Positions 47,825-58,636 are shown, counted from the first letter of the stretch. The stretch: 64,000 nt of DNA from Methanolinea sp. UBA277 (GCA_002499905.1 DANP01000007.1:227-64226); one strand, 5' to 3'. Translations and numbers: made by a program. The notes: generated from the sequence alone by a model not told the origin.

Positions 47825-50605
47825 CTACTCGATAACGATCGCCGGTTTGAAGGGAAGGGCCAGGAAGGCCTTGGCATGCGAGCTCTCCCCTGCATCGCGG
47901 ACAGAGACCGGAACCGAAAACTCTTTTGAGAGGAATCCGGCGGCCGCTGAGAAGATGGCCTCCTCATCAGGAAGCTCCCCGATGAGCTGGGCAACGATCT
48001 GGGGCGGCAGGCGGTGAATGAGGGTTGTGCACTGACGCACGGCATCGGTCACCTCCTTTCCCCTCTTCCTCATCTCCTCGTCCTTCATGATCTCCCTGAC
48101 CACCGTGTTCTTGTTCTCAGCGGTAGCCACGGCGGAGAAGACCTGTTTTTTCCAGAACGGCGCCGTGTAGATGGTGATCGCGGAGGGTTCGAGCTGGATG
48201 ATCTTCAGGATGGACTCGATGTCCTCCACGGTCCGCGCCAGGAGCTCCTCGGCGAGCTCGAGCCGGCTGTCGACCATTGCCGGTTCGGCGACCGGCCAGG
48301 GTGCGTAGGAGACGAGACCGTCACCCCCGAGTTCCTTCCAGAGGTACTCGCAGGTGAAGGGGATGACCGGTGCCAGGAGCCGCACCCATGCCGAGCAGAG
48401 CTCTCTCAGGTAGAGGCTGCCTGTCGATCCTTCGGTGATCCGGCGACGGTACCACTTGAGATCAGCCTCGATTCCGAAGAAGGCATCCTGGAGGGCCTGG
48501 CGGGTCTGAAACCGTTCGAGGGCTTCGGTAGTCCGGATGATGTGACCCTTAAGCCTGCTCTCCAGCCACCGGTCAAGGCTTCCGGGGTTCTCCTGTCCTG
48601 CCCGTCCCTCAAGCACCGTATTCATAAGCCGGTCAATCTGCTTCCGCGTCGAGGCAACCAGCTCGTTCCTCCAGTCAAAGTCCTGCCAGGGTTCGGCGCT
48701 CCCCACCAGAAACATCCGGACGGTATCGGCCCCGAACTCGTCAACCGCATCCTCGAGCAGGTAGACGTTGCCCTTGGACGAGGACATCTTTGCCCCGTTC
48801 AGGAGCCCCATACCGAAGACCACCATGCCTCTCGGCAGGCAGGGTTCGGGGAAGATTGCCACGTGGTGGAAGAGCTGGAAGGTCAGGTGGTTTGAGATCA
48901 GGTCTTTTGCCGAGAACCGGAAGTCGTAAGGGTACCAGAACAGGAACTCCTTCCTCATCAGGTCGAGATTCTCCCGCTCCGGGAGTCCCGGTGTCTCCTT
49001 TCCAAGGAAGATGAAGTCAAAGACCTCCGGGGTGAGCAGGTCGGGGGACATGGTGGCGAGATGGTGCGCGATGGTGTAGTAAGCCATGTACACCGTCGAA
49101 TCAGAGAGGGGCTCGATCAGCCAGTCCGGGTCCCACGGCAGCCGGGTACCAAGACCCACCCGCCGGGTACATGCCCAGTCCTTGAGCCAGTCAACCGTCC
49201 GTTCGAACTCAGCCCTGACCTCGGGAGGCACGAGATCCATCCGCTCGATGAGGGTGGCAACCTGTGCCTTCCATGCCGGGTCGCTGTACTGGAGGAACCA
49301 CTGGTCATGCAGGATTTTGACCACGACCTTTGAGCCGCACCGACAGACAACCGAGCGGGTATCAAACTCGTACATGGGCACGGACCCGTACTGGTCCATC
49401 ATGAGCGAAGCGACCGAGTCCCGGGCTTCCCGCACGGAACTCCCGCCGTACCGGTCGAACAACCTGCCGTGGGCGAACTCGGCCCCGTATACCTCCTGGG
49501 TGAGGGCTTCCATCCGCGGGTCATCCTGGTTGGCAATCCCGGCCCGCTCGACAGCGTCCTTTGCAGGGAGGGTGCCGTATCCGGGGACGGTGATCAGGGG
49601 TACCGGCTCGATCCCGGTGTACTTCCCTTCGGCCTGGAGATCGCGGAGTGCAATATAGTCGAAGGGGGCATGGGCGGGAACGCTCATGACAATACCGGTC
49701 GCCATGTCCGGGTCCACGAACCGTGCCGGGAGGATGGGGACGTCCCCGCAGAGCGGGTGGGAGACGGTCTGGTCGATCAGGTCCGTTCCCGGGATTTCAC
49801 CGGTGATCTCAACGGTATGATCCTGGAACGAGAGTTTCTCTGCCGCCTCTCTGCTGATGATCCAGGGCGCCCCGTCCAGGAGGATCCGGACGTAGGTCAC
49901 TTCCGGGTTGACCCAGAGGTTGGTCACGCCGTAGATGGTCTCCGGCCGGAGAGTCGCCGTGGGGATGAAGGTGCCGTTCCACCGGAACATCACCAGGGTG
50001 AATTTGAGAATCTCGGCCTTGTCCCCTTCCAGCAGGTCATGGTCCCCGACCGGGTTGTCGCACTGCGGACAGTACCGCACCGGGTGTGCCCCTTTGAGTA
50101 CGTGGTTTCCTTCCCGCAGGTGCTTCCACTGCCATTCGATAAATTTGCTATACGGGGGATCAACGGTGGTGAAGCGTCTCCTCCAGTCGATGGAGATACC
50201 GCAGGAACTCATGACCCGCCTGTATTCCTCCGAAAAATGCCGGACGATGGCCAGGGGATCGACGAACCGGGCGAGCACGTCTTCCGGAACCTTGTAGAGG
50301 TCACGGTACAGGTAGACGGCTTTTGGGTCTCCCCGGGCAATCCTTTTTGAGATCCCGATTACCGGTGCCCCGGTGACATGGAACGCCATGGGGTAGAGGA
50401 CAGTCCTCCCCCGCATTCTCCAGAACCGGGCGATGACATCGGGGGCAATGTAGGTTCTCCCATGCCCGACATGCATCGCTCCGCTCGGGTAGGGATATGC
50501 AACGGTCAGGTAAAATTTTTCAGCACCGGTGGGTTCGGGCTCGAATGCATGCTCCCACAGCTGGAGGATTTCCTGTTCGATCTGGCGCATATCTGGGTTG
50601 CTCAC
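47825..50605 (-). CDS. leuS: Leucyl-tRNA synthetase, archaeal type
   Basis: Class I synthetase for tRNA-Leu, 926 residues. HIGH is seen as HVGH in [21 protein letters not shown] as [12 protein letters not shown], and the CP1 editing domain lies between ([20 protein letters not shown] contains the editing-site TG and the metal-free Asp region). A zinc ribbon pair CPQC is near residue 185. The C-terminal tRNA-binding part is of the archaeal/eukaryotic kind. The gene follows the PIN-ATPase gene after 69 bases on the same strand. Confidence 0.97.
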   Translation of the reverse strand: MSNPDMRQIEQEILQLWEHAFEPEPTGAEKFYLTVAYPYPSGAMHVGHGRTYIAPDVIARFWRMRGRTVLYPMAFHVTGAPVIGISKRIARGDPKAVYLYRDLYKVPEDVLARFVDPLAIVRHFSEEYRRVMSSCGISIDWRRRFTTVDPPYSKFIEWQWKHLREGNHVLKGAHPVRYCPQCDNPVGDHDLLEGDKAEILKFTLVMFRWNGTFIPTATLRPETIYGVTNLWVNPEVTYVRILLDGAPWIISREAAEKLSFQDHTVEITGEIPGTDLIDQTVSHPLCGDVPILPARFVDPDMATGIVMSVPAHAPFDYIALRDLQAEGKYTGIEPVPLITVPGYGTLPAKDAVERAGIANQDDPRMEALTQEVYGAEFAHGRLFDRYGGSSVREARDSVASLMMDQYGSVPMYEFDTRSVVCRCGSKVVVKILHDQWFLQYSDPAWKAQVATLIERMDLVPPEVRAEFERTVDWLKDWACTRRVGLGTRLPWDPDWLIEPLSDSTVYMAYYTIAHHLATMSPDLLTPEVFDFIFLGKETPGLPERENLDLMRKEFLFWYPYDFRFSAKDLISNHLTFQLFHHVAIFPEPCLPRGMVVFGMGLLNGAKMSSSKGNVYLLEDAVDEFGADTVRMFLVGSAEPWQDFDWRNELVASTRKQIDRLMNTVLEGRAGQENPGSLDRWLESRLKGHIIRTTEALERFQTRQALQDAFFGIEADLKWYRRRITEGSTGSLYLRELCSAWVRLLAPVIPFTCEYLWKELGGDGLVSYAPWPVAEPAMVDSRLELAEELLARTVEDIESILKIIQLEPSAITIYTAPFWKKQVFSAVATAENKNTVVREIMKDEEMRKRGKEVTDAVRQCTTLIHRLPPQIVAQLIGELPDEEAIFSAAAGFLSKEFSVPVSVRDAGESSHAKAFLALPFKPAIVIE

Positions 50606-50674
50606 ACAAAGTCACCTCTCTCCTGCATACAACGAAAGGAACCGTTTTCAACGAGAAAAACCGGGGGACGGGCC

Positions 50675-52558
50675 TCACACCGGCCGGAGCCGGATGGTAT
50701 CCCCGTCATTGTACCGCTTGATCATTTCCTGTGCAATACTGCTGTTCTTGGCCAGATGGATCTCACCGGAATCATTCACTGTGGCGGTGAAGAGGTATTC
50801 TTTCCCGGCAAAGACGTCCACGATCTTTCCGGCCTGTTCAGGGCAGATGATGGCCAGCTGCTTCTTGTCCATCCTGATCTTCACCCCGCCGCCCAGGTGG
50901 AGCTCCTCTTCGGGGGCAGGGGTGGAAGGCTGCCTCTCGAGTTCGCTCCGGGGGCGGATATCGATCCCGATGCCGACCTTGTTCACAATGCCGGCAATAT
51001 TCTTTCCGCCCTTGCCGATGGCAGCCGGGACATCTTTGTCCTCGATGTAGACCACGGCCTTGGAATCGGATAGCATATGGACATCAACGTAGCCGTCGGT
51101 ATACCGACCGATCTCCCGCTGAATGTCCCGCTCGACCATCTTCCAGGACGAGCTCTCTGCCGGCTCCTTCTGGATGACCGGGGGTTTCAACGGCGCCGCT
51201 GCCGTCAACGGCCGCATGACCGGCATGACGATGGTCTCCGAGTCGTACTTGAAGATCTCGAAGAGGAGCTCCCCGGTCTCGTAGTCGCAGAGGGTGGTGA
51301 CCGGGCGGAGATTGATTTCGCTCGACATCCCTTCCGGCACCTTGATGGTGAACCCCAGATCATAGACATTGGTGATCTCACCTTTGTCAACGAAGATGAT
51401 GGTGTTGACCACCTGGGGGAGGACCCCGAAATCGACCCGGTCGGAGAGGCGCTGGAGGGCATCGTGGATGCCAATCGCATGGATACCCCCGACCATACCG
51501 ATCCCGGCCAGGCGCATGTCGGCAAATACCCGGAAGTCCTCGTTCTTCCGGAGTTCATCGAAGATGACAAAATCCGGCCTGACCAGCATCAGTACGTCGG
51601 CCGTGTTCTGCATACTCCCTTCCAGACCGGAGTACTGGGTAATGTGGTCAGGGACCTGGAGTTCCCTTGGTGCCTCCATGGTTTTAACGATGAACCCATT
51701 GTCGGCAAGGTAAGTCGCAATGCTCTGGGCGAGCGTGGTCTTTCCCGCACCCGGTGGTCCTGCGACGAGGAGCCCACGTTTTTCGCCCATGATCCGGTTT
51801 TTGATGATTTCGGCCTTGTTGAAACTCTCAAGGGTCACATCAGCAATCGGCCGGACAGCGGTAATCTCCATCCCGTCCGAAAACGGGCGCCGGGCAATGG
51901 CGATCCGCATGGATCCGATCTGGACCACGGTGATACCACGGCGTTCTATCTCGATGAAACCGTCGGGATCGCGCTTGGCCCGCTCGAGGATCTCCTGGGA
52001 GAGATTGCGGAGTTCGTAATCGGACATCGGCTGATCCCGCAACCTGATCAGCTGCATCTCCTTCACCGTTCCCTTCCGGGCCATGGGAGGAACCCGCTCT
52101 TTCAGGTACACAGTGATAGTATGCTCATCAAAGAACTGGTCGATGCCGAGAGGGGGAAACGCCTCCATCTGGGGCCGGAGATAGACAACGTCGAGTCCTT
52201 TGGCCCGGGCCACCTCAGCCTGGACGACATCGCTGGTTATGAACTGTGCCTCGTGCTCTATTGCGGCATTCCGTATCAGTGCGTCAATTTCTCCCCCGCT
52301 GGCCAGTTTCACCTGCTCCAGGCTCGGCCGGACTCCGGTGAAGGTGAGCGATATCACCCCTTCATCGGCCAGTTTGCAGAGGGCCTGAAGTTCGGTAAGG
52401 CCGGAAAAGCCGATCTCACGCCCCTGGTTTGCCTGTGCCTCGAGTTCCGCTACAACTGCCTCGGGTATGATTATTGTTGCACCCGTATATTCGCCGGTTT
52501 TTATCAGTGAGGTGATACGTCCGTCGATGACGACGCTGGTATCGGGTACTAATTTCAA
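50675..52558 (-). CDS. PIN domain / PilT-VirB11-type ATPase / KH domain protein
   Basis: A 627-residue protein widely conserved in archaea. The N-terminal PIN nuclease-like domain starts [15 protein letters not shown] with D6 and D12. The middle is a secretion-type ATPase: Walker [13 protein letters not shown], Walker [14 protein letters not shown]. The C-terminus has a KH RNA-binding domain ([16 protein letters not shown]) and a further beta-rich tail. Despite the PilT-like ATPase it is usually outside pilus operons and probably acts on RNA or ribosomes; its exact role is unknown. It follows hisI by 25 bases. Confidence 0.92.
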   Translation of the reverse strand: MKLVPDTSVVIDGRITSLIKTGEYTGATIIIPEAVVAELEAQANQGREIGFSGLTELQALCKLADEGVISLTFTGVRPSLEQVKLASGGEIDALIRNAAIEHEAQFITSDVVQAEVARAKGLDVVYLRPQMEAFPPLGIDQFFDEHTITVYLKERVPPMARKGTVKEMQLIRLRDQPMSDYELRNLSQEILERAKRDPDGFIEIERRGITVVQIGSMRIAIARRPFSDGMEITAVRPIADVTLESFNKAEIIKNRIMGEKRGLLVAGPPGAGKTTLAQSIATYLADNGFIVKTMEAPRELQVPDHITQYSGLEGSMQNTADVLMLVRPDFVIFDELRKNEDFRVFADMRLAGIGMVGGIHAIGIHDALQRLSDRVDFGVLPQVVNTIIFVDKGEITNVYDLGFTIKVPEGMSSEINLRPVTTLCDYETGELLFEIFKYDSETIVMPVMRPLTAAAPLKPPVIQKEPAESSSWKMVERDIQREIGRYTDGYVDVHMLSDSKAVVYIEDKDVPAAIGKGGKNIAGIVNKVGIGIDIRPRSELERQPSTPAPEEELHLGGGVKIRMDKKQLAIICPEQAGKIVDVFAGKEYLFTATVNDSGEIHLAKNSSIAQEMIKRYNDGDTIRLRPV

Positions 52559-52583
52559 AAAATATCACCGTATAGGTATATGA

Positions 52584-52952
52584 TCATTGACCTTTATTAG
52601 CATATACCTTAGAAGGATCAAACACTTTTTCCGAGATGATATCTCCCTCTATTGTCCGGTAGAAACAGCTCCGGTAGCCGGTATGGCAGGCAGCACCCTC
52701 CTGGCTGACCAGATAGAGGAGGCAGTCTTCGTCACAGTCCACCCGGATCTCATGCACCCGCTGGACATGTCCGCTCTCCTCACCTTTCTTCCAGAGTTTC
52801 TTCCTGCTGCGGCTGAAATAGTGGGCAAACCCGGTCTCCCGGGTCTTTCGCACTGCTTCTGCATTTCCGTAGGCGACCATCAGCACTTCCCGGGTCCCGG
52901 CATCCTGAACCACGACCGGGATCAGTCCATCAATAAATTTCAACTCGATCAT
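52584..52952 (-). CDS. hisI: Phosphoribosyl-AMP cyclohydrolase
   Basis: Third step of histidine synthesis, opening the purine ring of phosphoribosyl-AMP. The 122-residue monofunctional form from the ATG at 52952 is typical of archaea. Metal-binding motifs: [10 protein letters not shown] with DxDxD-like Mg ligands, and [10 protein letters not shown] with the zinc Cys. HisE is not fused. It is 4 bases downstream of the prepilin peptidase gene, an unusual neighbour for a histidine gene. Confidence 0.95.
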   Translation of the reverse strand: MIELKFIDGLIPVVVQDAGTREVLMVAYGNAEAVRKTRETGFAHYFSRSRKKLWKKGEESGHVQRVHEIRVDCDEDCLLYLVSQEGAACHTGYRSCFYRTIEGDIISEKVFDPSKVYANKGQ

Positions 52953-52956
52953 GTCA

Positions 52957-53922
52957 CTACCCTGCAACAAATTTCATTACTATCAGGACCAGATCGCCAA
53001 TAAAGATGGCACTAATAAACCCTGCCGTAATCGGCACAATAAATGGAACTCCGTATGAGATCCAGACGGTTCCTGCTTTTTTATAGATCTCCAGTTCCTT
53101 CGCGTACTTTTCCGGGTTTGTCCGGAGATCTTTGGTGTAAATACGCTGACTCCTCGATGAAATGCTTTTCATCATCTCCCGAATGGTCAAAAATCTCCGT
53201 TGAATCACCCCCCCTTCCTCTTCAATAACCTCCATCACGAATCCGTATGCATTCTGAATTTCTTCTCCTTTAACCGGAAATCCAAGAAACTGGTAGCGGA
53301 GTGGCGCCTGGCGGGAGTGATATCGGTTGAAGAAAAAAATTCCCGCAGGAGCGATAATATTCAGGATAAGAGCGTTGAGGAATGCCGACCAGGGAAAATA
53401 ATTGATGAGAGGATATCCCGCCAGTGGTTCAACAGGGAACAAGGGAACACCTACTCCAATCACCAGCAACGCGATATAATCTGCCCCGCCAAAGAAGTAT
53501 ATTCCGAAAACGTAAACGATGATGCAGAATAACAGCGCTGCGATGCTGATAAGGACTATTTTGTTGGTCAGGAAGCCGAATATGACTGATGAAAGCGGAA
53601 CAGAAAATATCAGCCAGACGATACCAGCGTCAATGAGGTCTCTCCTCGATGGTTTTTCCCTGTATATATAGTGGGTATAACTGTAATCACCAGCGACCAA
53701 ACCGACGGTCACTGCAATAATTATGAAAACGAATGATAAGAATTGGAAAAAATCGAGTTGTAAAAGAAAAAACGCATAGAAAAGGATTGATACAGGGATA
53801 ATTACCAGGAACACCGGGTACCAGGTCCGGAACGGCACCCGCCGCTCCCTGATATCGCGGTATGACGCATAGAGGAGCGTCAGTGCAATGGCCACGGCAG
53901 GGATAATCAGCGGGGAAACCAC
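52957..53922 (-). CDS. Archaeal prepilin/preflagellin peptidase (A24 family, FlaK-like)
   Basis: Membrane aspartic peptidase that removes class III signal peptides from archaeal pilins and flagellins, 321 residues with about eight hydrophobic segments. The two catalytic Asp are D23 ([13 protein letters not shown]) and D148 ([11 protein letters not shown], the GxGD-type motif as GGAD). A long cytoplasmic stretch (residues about 205-285) is charged and helical. The DNA is more AT-rich than its neighbours. It probably serves the pilus-type machine at 59-63 kb. Confidence 0.9.
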   Translation of the reverse strand: MVSPLIIPAVAIALTLLYASYRDIRERRVPFRTWYPVFLVIIPVSILFYAFFLLQLDFFQFLSFVFIIIAVTVGLVAGDYSYTHYIYREKPSRRDLIDAGIVWLIFSVPLSSVIFGFLTNKIVLISIAALLFCIIVYVFGIYFFGGADYIALLVIGVGVPLFPVEPLAGYPLINYFPWSAFLNALILNIIAPAGIFFFNRYHSRQAPLRYQFLGFPVKGEEIQNAYGFVMEVIEEEGGVIQRRFLTIREMMKSISSRSQRIYTKDLRTNPEKYAKELEIYKKAGTVWISYGVPFIVPITAGFISAIFIGDLVLIVMKFVAG

Positions 53923-54032
53923 GGCGATCCTGTATAGTGTTGATCTCCTCGCTAATATGTCTCGCCATCAGTTGTGGAGGGAAGGATAACAAATATCAGG
54001 TCTCTGTCACTATCTCCATTAGAGAAGGCCGG

Positions 54033-54686
54033 ATGGAGTCTCCATCCTTCCAGGAGGTGTTGTTCGTGAACAATGCAGGCATTATCGATGACCTTATCAG
54101 GGAAGTGCCGCCTGAGGGTATCTTTGCCTATTCCGATCTCCTGCGGACGGGCAGGGAGAAGAAGTTCCATGGAGTGGGGATGTCATCCAGCCGGGGCAAG
54201 AAGACCTACCTTCTCTTCCTTGAAGGCGAGCCGGAAGGGGCGCTGATTGCGGACAGCAAGGGCGAGCTCTACGGGAACAAGGCCGTATACCTGATCAATG
54301 GCGATGATCAGTTCGCCCTCTTTCCCCTGAATCCTGCGGTGGTCGAGCGCCTCATCTTCGGCTGCAGGATCTACGACAAGAGTCATTTCACCACATCCTA
54401 TTCCCTCGGTCTCCCTGAGATAGGGAAGAAGGCGGAGGGTATCGGACGGCTGATCATCGCTGTCAAGAAAGGGGGAGTTCCGGCAGCCGGAGTCACGGTG
54501 AAAGTCCGCCGGAACGGGCAGATCGTGGGAAACGACATTTCCGACCAGGGCGGGCAGGTCTCGTTCCGGCTCCTCTACGGTCCCTATGAGGTCCTGATCG
54601 TCCGGAACGAGAATGACATCGATGTATACGAGTTCTCCTTTGCCTCTGATCACCAGGGAATACCGCTCGACCTTGAGATCGGATAA
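54033..54686 (+). CDS. Unknown protein with C-terminal Ig/transthyretin-like domain
   Basis: A 217-residue protein from ATG 54033 (GAAGGCCGG just upstream). Residues about 1-145 are an unrecognised globular region (EVLFVNNAGIIDDLIREVPP, then KTYLLFLEGEPEGALIAD). Residues about 155-217 look like a carboxypeptidase-regulatory or transthyretin-like beta sandwich (AAGVTVKVRRNGQIVGND, then GGQVSFRLLYGPYEVLIV). There is no signal peptide, so it is probably cytoplasmic. It is close to the V4R and MinD genes. The longer frame to 53937 overlaps the peptidase promoter. Confidence 0.75.
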   Translation: MESPSFQEVLFVNNAGIIDDLIREVPPEGIFAYSDLLRTGREKKFHGVGMSSSRGKKTYLLFLEGEPEGALIADSKGELYGNKAVYLINGDDQFALFPLNPAVVERLIFGCRIYDKSHFTTSYSLGLPEIGKKAEGIGRLIIAVKKGGVPAAGVTVKVRRNGQIVGNDISDQGGQVSFRLLYGPYEVLIVRNENDIDVYEFSFASDHQGIPLDLEIG

Positions 54687-54809
54687 CATTCATATATCAG
54701 GATAATATTCATTTTAAGACCTCATTTTCATCATGCGGTGCCTTTCCAGCCTTCAATTCCGCTTCTGACCACTATTATTTAAATACGTTCAGTCAGAGAA
54801 AGTACTGGT

Positions 54810-55940
54810 ATGGAGCGAAAGAAGATCGAAAAAGGCGACTTTGAGGCGATCATCTCCGGAACCAAAGATATCCGGGACTATATGGAGATCGATCCTCTGC
54901 AGGGCATAGTGTCATATCTCGGCGTCCGCACCGCGAGCAACCCCGACTACCTGGTGAGAGCCATCTACGAAATGTACGAGGCCAATCTCAACCGGAAACT
55001 GGCCGTGAAGGCTACCGTGCAGTTCTTCCGGTCCGTCGGCCTGGGTTCGCTGGGGCTCAACAACTTCCTCCAGAAACTGGGTATGAACCTCTCTCCGGCT
55101 GAGTTCCTGATGCTGGTCTTCCGGCTCCAGCACCAGCAGGGATGGGGGGCGCCCTTCGAGCTCGTCCAGCAGAGCGAGAAGAAGGTGATTCTCCGGACGA
55201 ACCAGACCTTCGAATCGCAGGTGATGAAGGACTGGAAGATGCCGGTCTGCGGGATTCACCGGGGCTGGATCGAGGGAGTACTGACCGCCGTCACCGGAAA
55301 GAACTGGTTCTGCATCGAGACAAAATGCCATGCAAACGGGGATGACTGCTGCGAGTTTGTTGCCGATCAGACGGAAGCCAGCTGGAAGTGGAAGGCCCAG
55401 GCGATCGTGAAGGGCGATTCTGCCATTACCGAATATATCGAGCACAAACCTCTCGAGGGAAAAATCAAGCTGATTGATGACCCGGTGGTCATGATGCCGC
55501 GGTTCATCTTCACCTCCATGACCACCTCGCTCATCAAGACCATGGGAGAGATCTCTGCTGGTGGTGTCAACTACCGGGCATACATGGATATGGGCAAGGA
55601 GAACGTCGAGCACTACAAGAAGATGGGAATCACCGATCCCAACACCCTTGCCGATATGGCGTTCACCTTTTACTCCCAGATGGGCTGGTTCAGGATCATC
55701 TCCATGGCATGGAACGAGGCGGAAAAGACAAAGACGATAACGCTCGAGCACACAGTCGAATCCGAATCATTCGGGAATGTCGGAAAGAAAGTCTGTTTCT
55801 GTACAGCAGGGCTCCTCGCAGGAATTGTTGAAGGGGCGTTCGGGATCAAGGTACGGGGCCGGGAGATCTCCTGTCGGTCGAAAGGCGATCCGAACTGCGT
55901 CTTTGAGATAAAGAACAGGGATAACGGAAACGGATCCTGA
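54810..55940 (+). CDS. Duplicated V4R-domain protein
   Basis: A 376-residue protein with two V4R-type ligand-binding modules. The first ends in the Cys-rich signature CHANGDDCCEFVAD (residues about 171-184) and the second in SCRSKGDPNCVFEIK (about 353-367). V4R domains bind small hydrophobic molecules or metals and act as sensors, often next to regulatory domains; none is fused here. A TATA-like run (TTATTTAAAT, 54774-54783) lies upstream. It is a candidate input protein for the nearby MinD/roadblock cluster, by position only. Confidence 0.82.
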   Translation: MERKKIEKGDFEAIISGTKDIRDYMEIDPLQGIVSYLGVRTASNPDYLVRAIYEMYEANLNRKLAVKATVQFFRSVGLGSLGLNNFLQKLGMNLSPAEFLMLVFRLQHQQGWGAPFELVQQSEKKVILRTNQTFESQVMKDWKMPVCGIHRGWIEGVLTAVTGKNWFCIETKCHANGDDCCEFVADQTEASWKWKAQAIVKGDSAITEYIEHKPLEGKIKLIDDPVVMMPRFIFTSMTTSLIKTMGEISAGGVNYRAYMDMGKENVEHYKKMGITDPNTLADMAFTFYSQMGWFRIISMAWNEAEKTKTITLEHTVESESFGNVGKKVCFCTAGLLAGIVEGAFGIKVRGREISCRSKGDPNCVFEIKNRDNGNGS

Positions 55941-56048
55941 AACGTCCGAGGTTCAGGAAATGGCACGCTCCACAAGCCATTTCCAATCCGGGAAAAAACG
56001 GGAACGAAGAATCGGGAGCTGTCTCCTCTCCCGGCCCTGCGAATCTTT

Positions 56049-56180
56049 TCAGGGACTGCCGGTCAGGAGATCGAAGTGCTCGGAAAGACCCCTGATGCGG
56101 CGGTACATCAGGTAGGAGAGCACCAGAAGAGCACCATCGATACATCCCAGTGCTGCAATGGTGAACGGGGTGGGGGTCAT
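56049..56180 (-). CDS. Small membrane protein coupled to the MinD-type gene
   Basis: A 43-residue protein starting at ATG 56180, which overlaps the stop of the MinD-type gene by four bases (ATGA) and has GGGGAAGAA upstream. It ends at TGA 56049-56051. A single hydrophobic segment (IAALGCIDGALLVLSYLMY) spans residues about 7-26 and is followed by the basic stretch RRIRG. The coupling suggests it is a membrane partner or anchor of the ATPase. No family known. Confidence 0.65.
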   Translation of the reverse strand: MTPTPFTIAALGCIDGALLVLSYLMYRRIRGLSEHFDLLTGSP

Positions 56181-56962
56181 TTCTTCCCCCTGAAGATGAC
56201 CTTGGTAAACCGGTCGATGAAGGTATCTTTCGGCTCCATGACCTCTTTGTCATAGGTAATCCCTGCCAGACCTGCAGCGATCTTCCGGATGGCAACCGAC
56301 GAGATGGAGGTCGGGTACTTGATGACCACGGGAACCTTCGCCGAAGCTGCCTTCCTCACCTGCGGGTCTTCAGGCACCATGCCGATGACCCGTGTCCCAA
56401 GCACCTTCTCCATCTTCTGGCTCACCGTCCCGGCACTCTCAGAAGTTGCCCGGTTGATGATCGCCCCCCGGACGTGCCCGCCGACCACCTCGGCAAGGAT
56501 CTTGGTCTTCATGGCATCGACGATGGCAGAAAGTTCGGGATTGACCACCAGGATGACATCGTCGGCAACCGCGAGCGGGACGACTCCGTCCCTGCTGATA
56601 CCGGCCGGAGCATCAATCAGGAGATAATCAAGGGTGTCAGTGAGATCCTTCAGCACATCCCGAAGGCGCTCAGGATCGGACTGCTGGAACCCCTGGAGTG
56701 AGATCCCGCTCGGTACGACCTGGACTCCGCCCGGCCCTTCATAGATGGCATCACGAATGGACGCCTTTCCGGCAAGGACTTCATGGAGTGTAACCGGAAC
56801 ATCCTCAAGCCCGATGGAGAGCCCGAGGTTTGCCATGCCGATATCTGCATCCATGATACAGGTCCGTTTTCCGAATTTCGCGAGGCTGGTCCCGAGATTG
56901 ATCGTCATGGTTGTTTTTCCGGTTCCCCCTTTCCCGGAAGCAAAGGTGAATACCCTGACCAT
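56177..56962 (-). CDS. MinD/ParA-type ATPase
   Basis: A 261-residue deviant-Walker ATPase. The signature FASGKGGTGKTTMTINLG is at the N-terminus, with the two Lys of the MinD/ParA class. Switch regions are MDADIGMANLGLSIGLED and DYLLIDAPAGISRDGV. The C-terminus lacks a clear amphipathic membrane-targeting helix, but the overlapping small membrane protein could supply an anchor. In this setting it may place the pilus-type machine at 59-63 kb in the cell instead of working in division. A TATA-like TTTATAAAAT lies about 35 bases before the start. Confidence 0.88.
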   Translation of the reverse strand: MVRVFTFASGKGGTGKTTMTINLGTSLAKFGKRTCIMDADIGMANLGLSIGLEDVPVTLHEVLAGKASIRDAIYEGPGGVQVVPSGISLQGFQQSDPERLRDVLKDLTDTLDYLLIDAPAGISRDGVVPLAVADDVILVVNPELSAIVDAMKTKILAEVVGGHVRGAIINRATSESAGTVSQKMEKVLGTRVIGMVPEDPQVRKAASAKVPVVIKYPTSISSVAIRKIAAGLAGITYDKEVMEPKDTFIDRFTKVIFRGKK

Positions 56963-57031
56963 TCAACCCTCCTTATTTAGTGATTGTCTCATGTTTATAA
57001 AATCCTAATGGCGTAATGCATCTTTTCAGGC

Positions 57032-57526
57032 TCATAATTGGGTATCGAAGACCGTTTTGATATCTGCTTCCAGTTTTGGCACCATCTCTTCCGGTGGAGT
57101 TGTCTTGGCGCGGGCGATCACGATCAGGGGGGTTCCCCTAAAATCAAAGACAAACAGTCTCACCCCGGGATCAGGAGCACTGGTCCCTTCTGACAGGATA
57201 TTGCTATAGTATGCCGCCTCATATTCGGGATTTCTGCTGCCGTAGGAAGTAACGATCAGTCCGTCGGAGGTCCCGATCACGAGTGATTCGAGGTGATATT
57301 TCCCCGCCGTGAGCCGGATACCGGATCCCAGGTCGTGGGGGTGTTCGGAAATCTTTCCGGCCATGGGTTCTGCCGTCATAACCGCCGGAGCCTGAGGTTT
57401 CTTCCCCAGATCCTGGAATCGTTTCCGCAATTCAAAGAGAAATAGCGCATTGAGAATGCAGAGAAAGAGGCATACCGCGGTGATGATGATCAGGACCAGC
57501 AGGAGCAAGGACTCGCCGTTGATCAT
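57032..57526 (-). CDS. Membrane-anchored roadblock/LC7-like protein
   Basis: A 164-residue protein with one N-terminal membrane helix (residues about 7-31, LLLLVLIIITAVCLFLCIL), a short linker, and a C-terminal domain of about 95 residues. That domain has the roadblock-like pattern LESLVIGTSDGLIVTSYGSR and LFVFDFRGTPLIVIARA. Roadblock domains form dimers and regulate small GTPases. It overlaps the upstream gene by four bases (ATGA), so the two are translated together. Confidence 0.75.
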   Translation of the reverse strand: MINGESLLLLVLIIITAVCLFLCILNALFLFELRKRFQDLGKKPQAPAVMTAEPMAGKISEHPHDLGSGIRLTAGKYHLESLVIGTSDGLIVTSYGSRNPEYEAAYYSNILSEGTSAPDPGVRLFVFDFRGTPLIVIARAKTTPPEEMVPKLEADIKTVFDTQL

Positions 57527-58146
57527 GGTTCTCCTTTCCTGGTGTTCTGTTCGAGGAGGTGTTCGAGCTCGAGCTTCTCGATCATCTGCCGGCAGTTTGC
57601 CCGGAACTTGTCGGTCATGGTCTGGATATCGAGTGCATCGAGTGCATCGAGGTCCCGCATCAGAAGCGCCGCTTCATCATCAGCGGACGGGGAAGGGAAT
57701 CCGTGTCCGGAGAATCCCCCGGGCTCCTTCCCGCGGGATGATACCATCCTGGAATCTGCCGGCGAGGATCCCCGGTGATGGGGAGGGATGTCATGCCCGG
57801 GCGCCGGAGCAGCGGAGTGCACACCCGCGGGCTGCATCCCCCGATCGACCCGGGCTGAAGGATTGAACTCGAGGGCGAGCTTGAGCTGTGCATCAGAGAG
57901 GTCGTGAAGCACCGCATCAACAGGCTGCCCGCCGGCGCGGGATAGCTCGTCCATGGCCGCACGGGCGGTCAGCGTTCCATATTCGGCAAGAATGATCCTT
58001 CCGTTGCTGAAAACAAGCAGGATAGAGGTCTCACCCGATATGATCTTGCAGTATCCCGAAAGGCTTGTCCTTTCCATCTCCCGGATCAGGGAATGGAGGT
58101 CCGAACCTCTCTTCAATCCCCTGAATGTCCCCCTGGGAAGCTGCAT
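57523..58146 (-). CDS. Unknown protein with N-terminal DUF2226-like domain and helical tail
   Basis: A 207-residue protein in three parts: an N-terminal domain (residues about 1-95, GYCKIISGETSILLVFSNGR and ILAEYGTLTARAAMDEL) resembling effector or sensor domains of the DUF2226/DUF4388 kind, a disordered Pro/Ser/His-rich middle, and a C-terminal amphipathic helix (MIEKLELEHLLEQNTRKG). It is coupled to the membrane roadblock-like gene. A 9-base inverted repeat (58145-58153 and 58179-58187) overlaps its start codon. Confidence 0.7.
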   Translation of the reverse strand: MQLPRGTFRGLKRGSDLHSLIREMERTSLSGYCKIISGETSILLVFSNGRIILAEYGTLTARAAMDELSRAGGQPVDAVLHDLSDAQLKLALEFNPSARVDRGMQPAGVHSAAPAPGHDIPPHHRGSSPADSRMVSSRGKEPGGFSGHGFPSPSADDEAALLMRDLDALDALDIQTMTDKFRANCRQMIEKLELEHLLEQNTRKGEP

Positions 58147-58187
58147 CAGTAGTCAATACTCTCTCATTCGTTCATAATACTACTGAT
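58145..58187. promoter_or_regulatory. Inverted repeat in the divergent roadblock promoter
   Basis: ATCAGTAGT (58145-58153) and ACTACTGAT (58179-58187) form a perfect 9-base inverted repeat with a 25-base spacer. It overlaps the start codon of the minus-strand gene and lies in the region shared with the plus-strand roadblock gene. It could be a shared operator or an mRNA hairpin in the minus-strand leader. Confidence 0.4.
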
Positions 58188-58288
58188 CTCCGGACTTCCC
58201 CGGAGCGGTTTGAAACAAACAATTTTTTAGGCAAACATTTTTATTTCCAGATATCCAGAGGATGTTTTTATACAATAGGTGGCATGGA

Positions 58289-58636
58289 ATGTTAAAACAA
58301 ATTTTAGGAGAGTTCCTGAACCTTGACGGAGTTTCCGCCGCAGTGGTGGTGGGCCGTGACGGGTTCGTGATAGAGAGTGCCATGTCTGGCAAGATGGACA
58401 TCGACGCTCTCGGGGCCATGGCGTCCACAGGGATAGGTACATCAGAGGCCATGGGACGAGAGCTTGGAAAGGGGGAGCTCACCCAGATGCTTGTGGAGCT
58501 CGACAGGGGTCCGATCATCATCTCGCCGCTCTCGAAGGACGAACTGATTGCAATCGTGGCAGAAAATTCGTCGAACCTGGGAAGGATACGGTACGAGCTC
58601 AAGAAGAACAAGGAACGCCTGGTTGCGGCACTCTGA
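58289..58636 (+). CDS. Roadblock/LC7 domain protein (MglB-like) A
   Basis: A 115-residue roadblock/LC7 protein: LKQILGEFLNLDGVSAAVVV, then GRDGFVIESAMSGKM and LVELDRGPIIISPLSKDEL. It is close to the bacterial MglB and archaeal roadblock proteins that act on small GTPases. The ATG at 58289 lies 6 bases after AGGTGG; an ATG at 58262 falls in the promoter. A TATA-like TTTTATACAA sits 20-25 bases before the start, so the leader is very short. It opens a co-directional run that leads into the pilus-type genes. Confidence 0.88.
   Translation: MLKQILGEFLNLDGVSAAVVVGRDGFVIESAMSGKMDIDALGAMASTGIGTSEAMGRELGKGELTQMLVELDRGPIIISPLSKDELIAIVAENSSNLGRIRYELKKNKERLVAAL

Noticed and set aside
51077..52510. 477-codon open frame on the plus strand opposite the PIN-ATPase gene
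   Set aside because: Antisense shadow of a well-supported gene with Walker and KH motifs.
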